Shown one piece after another: positions 61,374 through 64,000 of a DNA stretch of 64,000 nt (its first letter is position 1; each line of letters starts with the position of its first letter). This DNA is from Desulfobacterales bacterium HSG16. GTDB lineage: Bacteria > Desulfobacterota > Desulfobacteria > Desulfobacterales > HSG16. The stretch is from the NCBI GenBank assembly GCA_030377965.1, contig JAUCGE010000004.1:19810-83809 (forward strand), in the 5' to 3' direction. Both the position numbers and the translations under genes were made by a program. Under the pieces are notes generated by a model. That model was not told the origin of the DNA. It did not search any database and was given only the letters and a program-made list of their open reading frames with translations.

Positions 61374-63815
61374 ATGTTTTTCGTTAAAACTTTTTTGAAA
61401 GGGCTTGCGCCAAACAACAGATGATGGATTTAGATGGTCAAGTGCTGCAACCGCAGCATCCTTTACTAAATTACCGACACCACGCCAACACCACGCAGGT
61501 TGCCCCATGTCAGAGAGAAGCTGGTTAATGGATTCCACGGCTTCAATTATTTCATGTTTCATAGCGACCAGACAAGCGTAATAGCGAACTGTGGGATCAT
61601 CATCTTGAAAAAAAACTGTAAGGATTTTATCTAAATTATTAGGGGCTTTATTCATTTGTGACAATGTCTGTAATGCACCAGCCCTGATACGTGGACGAGA
61701 GTCCTGTACAAGTTCTATTATTTTTATATGAACTTTTTCTTCTTTGTCTGCTATTCTGGCAAAAGCCCAGCAAGCCCCCCACATGTTTATATTATCCTGG
61801 TCTAATAATAGAGATGCCGCTTTTTTGAGTGAGAATTGTTTTGAGCAATTGTTAAATATTTTTTCTGAAGCTGCTTGTATTTTTACATCTTGTTCCTTTC
61901 TTCTTGACAGTTCAAGACCTTTCCACTCACACTCCTCATTTGCCGATTTTTCAAGATATTGATTTTCTATATAGCCAGTATATTTATAAAAAAATGACTT
62001 TAATTTTATCTGCTCTTCATCGGTAAGTTCATTCGTTATCTCCAAAATCCATTTCCCAAGTGTTTTTGGTTCCATTTCAATCGCCTGCCAAAGCGCTTTA
62101 CGAGCATTTTTTTTAATCCTTTTATCTTTCATCAGATTTTGAACGATACCCGGATATTGTGAATGCCGCACAGCTCTTATACCCGCTTCGACTAACAAAG
62201 GCTTTTTTGAACGAAGAGCTTTCTTGATAAATGGACACGCCCTGCTATCATATGCTCTTCCCAGTGCGCCTATTGCTTCGGCCTTGATCTCGATTTGTCT
62301 GGATCGAGATGCCTTTATCAGAGTTTTTATAGCGACGCTTCCGCCGATTTCCCCCAATGCTCCACATGCCAATTTTCTTGTTTCAATGTCCTTGTCCTTC
62401 AGCAACGGAACGATTTCTGAGCCAGCGGATTCCAGGCCAATCCCTCCAAGCATTTCAAGAGCCACTTTTTTTCTGGATTTGTCATTTGATTTCAGAGCAT
62501 GTATTATCGGTGAAGGATTGATTGCCGCAATCGCTTCAGCAGCCTCCCGACGAAGATTTATGTCCTGAGTCTGAAAAAAATCGAATAAAATCATTGATAT
62601 ATAAATTTGGTTTTTTTCATCCATGTGATCAATTTTTGAAGTCCACCGCTCTACAGGAAGCCTGTGCTTCACGGAACTTAGAAGGATGAGAGCAAGCATT
62701 TCTTCGTTCAATCCCACTAAGTTTTCATTTTCTTCCAGAACTGTCAGTCTGTCGGTACCAAGTCTTAAATGACGAAAACGATGCCACGAGCGCAGTTCTC
62801 GTGCGACGAGTTCCTCTATTTGTCGCCTTTTAAGATCCTCTTCTGTCATCCACGTCCATATCTCAATTGTCAGGTATTCATGAGATAATTCAAATTTGAC
62901 ATCATCTTCATGCTGAATTCCTCTGATCAATCTGGATTTATCTCTCAATCGATAAAGCAGATTTCTTGCCTGTTCCAATGGCATGTCAGATCTCCGGGAA
63001 ATCTCCTGGATACTCAACATCTCTTTTGTTCCTTCTGAAGTTACCATTGACTTCAATACTTTTTTTGCATCTGCTTCCTCATCATCAAGGTCGTTGAGTT
63101 CTTTGTTGAAATAATTTGTTAAAATCGTCTTCGCTCCTCCAAGACGAGTATATAAATCGCTATCAATTATACTTCCTGATCGATTCTCAAAAAGAGAACT
63201 GCAAATGATTTGAATCTGAGGAGGTGAAAAAGAATCTGTGCCAATTTCTGTCAATATTTGGTCTGCAAGCAATTTGTTGAATTCGACTCCGAATTTTTCA
63301 GAAGGTTCACAGATCGCCTCGAAAGCATGCTGGTGAGTAAATTCAGAAAGGAAAAAGGTGTTTTGCAGGATGTTAGGCAGTTTGTCTCGGAAAATTGTGA
63401 ACATTGCCAGGTAATCATCGCGGAGAGATATGACAAAGTGAGCAACTCCAGGGCTTGTAATAAGGCATTCGCGAATAGCCAATATCAGTTCATTACGAAG
63501 GTCTTCACCAATTCTTATTAAAAGTTCTTCTGCCTGATCCAGCACGATAATTGGGATTTTCAACATCTTGTCACGGCATCGGATCAAAAAATTGATCAAT
63601 GATTCTTCACCTCTTTCAAATTCTTGATCAAGATGTAATTCATCGGAAATCGCTCGTCCTATAGAATCAATAGGGTCATCACCGCATCGAGAATATATCC
63701 CATAGAGATGTTCCGATGCGGAATCCAATGTGGAAAGCAATCCTGCATTCAACAAAGATGTTTTGCCAACACCGGAGGCTCCTGTAACAATAACGAGTCT
63801 GTGAGAAAAGACCAT
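61347..63815 (-). CDS. nSTAND-type NTPase with C-terminal HEAT repeats, 5' end incomplete
   Basis: The 822 residues from ATG 63815 hold an nSTAND1-like NTPase domain: Walker A GASGVGKT (12-19), Walker B IIVLDQAEELL (89-99), FEAICEPSEKFGVEF and a winged-helix FELSHEYLTIEIW. The second half is a chain of HEAT-like repeats (GALGEIGG, AIGALGRAY, LQTLSQM), as in STAND signalling or defence NTPases. The family's usual N-terminal EAEIFFGRK.DTERLI lies in the same frame just upstream of this ATG (63816-63872) and ends at a TGA (63873-63875), with no start codon between. So the gene is frameshifted, truncated or misread at its 5' end, or fused upstream beyond base 64000. Confidence 0.85.
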   Translation of the reverse strand: MVFSHRLVIVTGASGVGKTSLLNAGLLSTLDSASEHLYGIYSRCGDDPIDSIGRAISDELHLDQEFERGEESLINFLIRCRDKMLKIPIIVLDQAEELLIRIGEDLRNELILAIRECLITSPGVAHFVISLRDDYLAMFTIFRDKLPNILQNTFFLSEFTHQHAFEAICEPSEKFGVEFNKLLADQILTEIGTDSFSPPQIQIICSSLFENRSGSIIDSDLYTRLGGAKTILTNYFNKELNDLDDEEADAKKVLKSMVTSEGTKEMLSIQEISRRSDMPLEQARNLLYRLRDKSRLIRGIQHEDDVKFELSHEYLTIEIWTWMTEEDLKRRQIEELVARELRSWHRFRHLRLGTDRLTVLEENENLVGLNEEMLALILLSSVKHRLPVERWTSKIDHMDEKNQIYISMILFDFFQTQDINLRREAAEAIAAINPSPIIHALKSNDKSRKKVALEMLGGIGLESAGSEIVPLLKDKDIETRKLACGALGEIGGSVAIKTLIKASRSRQIEIKAEAIGALGRAYDSRACPFIKKALRSKKPLLVEAGIRAVRHSQYPGIVQNLMKDKRIKKNARKALWQAIEMEPKTLGKWILEITNELTDEEQIKLKSFFYKYTGYIENQYLEKSANEECEWKGLELSRRKEQDVKIQAASEKIFNNCSKQFSLKKAASLLLDQDNINMWGACWAFARIADKEEKVHIKIIELVQDSRPRIRAGALQTLSQMNKAPNNLDKILTVFFQDDDPTVRYYACLVAMKHEIIEAVESINQLLSDMGQPAWCWRGVGNLVKDAAVAALDHLNPSSVVWRKPFQKSFNEKHEQKTPKDD

Positions 63816-64000
63816 GTCGATTAAACGTTCTGTGTCTAATTTTCGACCAAAAAATATTTCAGCTTCATTCCGTCAGGAGTTTCGGCTGCCTATCAAGATA
63901 CCGTATCTGTAACAGCTTAATACCAAGCGTTTGCTCCTCTTTTTAAACCAATCGACGTTAATTTTACAACTTTTTGCTTGATAAATCAGCAACGATATGA
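63816..64000. other. end of window: 5' region of the NTPase gene
   Basis: The minus-strand frame of the NTPase stays open from 63815 to 63872, coding for RNEAEIFFGRKLDTERLID, then stops at TGA 63875-63873. The bases before that carry no clear homology in any frame, though tac-aga-tac near 63905 may be a remnant of the YRYLGL segment that normally precedes this motif. Confidence 0.6.

Overview
The window is about 64 kb of a moderately A+T-rich bacterial chromosome. No rRNA, tRNA or CRISPR array was seen. The gene mix fits a Gram-negative deltaproteobacterium-like organism, probably Desulfobacterota/Desulfobacteraceae: an outer-membrane porin, leucyl/arginyl-tRNA-protein transferase, a sigma-54 activator, several methyl-accepting chemotaxis proteins, pyruvate phosphate dikinase, Fe-dependent alcohol dehydrogenase, many small toxin-antitoxin pairs and abundant short palindromic repeats. 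The taxonomic placement is inference; no single marker in the window proves it.

Layout. 1-3.1 kb: 3' part of gyrA overlapping gpsA. 3.1-6.9 kb: MFS transporter with an HD phosphodiesterase-like protein, a LysE-type exporter and a DUF2887/Rpn-type nuclease-like protein. 7.0-7.8 kb: VapBC-type toxin-antitoxin pair. 7.9-12.8 kb: leftward operon of a sigma-54 response regulator, an unknown protein with a 15-bp tandem repeat, a class II aldolase and an M50 membrane protease. 13-19 kb: cupins, a thioredoxin-fold/HEAT protein, an alpha/beta hydrolase, bpt bracketed by palindromic repeat sequences, and two Hsp20 genes behind four evenly built promoter-like boxes. 19.2-23.7 kb: chemoreceptor coupled to an Fe-ADH, then two YbjQ-like genes with an M48 protease. 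23.9-32.3 kb: ppdK, kbl-tdh (threonine catabolism), a 200-bp MITE with target duplication, a Cys/Met-metabolism PLP enzyme and an FGGY kinase. 32.4-39.6 kb: TnpB remnant, PilZ-like protein, SppA, hydroxyacid dehydrogenase, porin with an unusual repeat-bearing leader, RelBE-type pair and a Uma2-type protein with a repetitive coiled coil. 39.6-43.8 kb: leftward unit of a low-complexity HTH protein, a UvrD/Rep-type helicase and gatB.

44.2-52.8 kb is a rightward signalling locus: a receiver-DUF4388-DUF4388-DegV fusion, two tandem chemoreceptors, a receiver-SpoIIE phosphatase-HATPase protein, a STAS anti-anti-sigma factor, and a receiver-HisKA protein with no ATPase domain. The domains suggest a partner-switching module fed by phosphorelay and chemosensory input. 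53.2-58.6 kb holds a VIT/vWA-like lipoprotein, a small gene split by an in-frame TGA, an ATPase with a C-terminal PD-(D/E)XK-like domain and an orphan antitoxin-like gene. 58.7-63.9 kb holds an unrecognised 860-residue protein facing an nSTAND-type NTPase with HEAT repeats whose 5' end appears damaged or misread. The last 8 kb resembles an accessory or defence-type island. The two regions most worth following up are the 44-53 kb signalling locus and the 56-64 kb accessory region.
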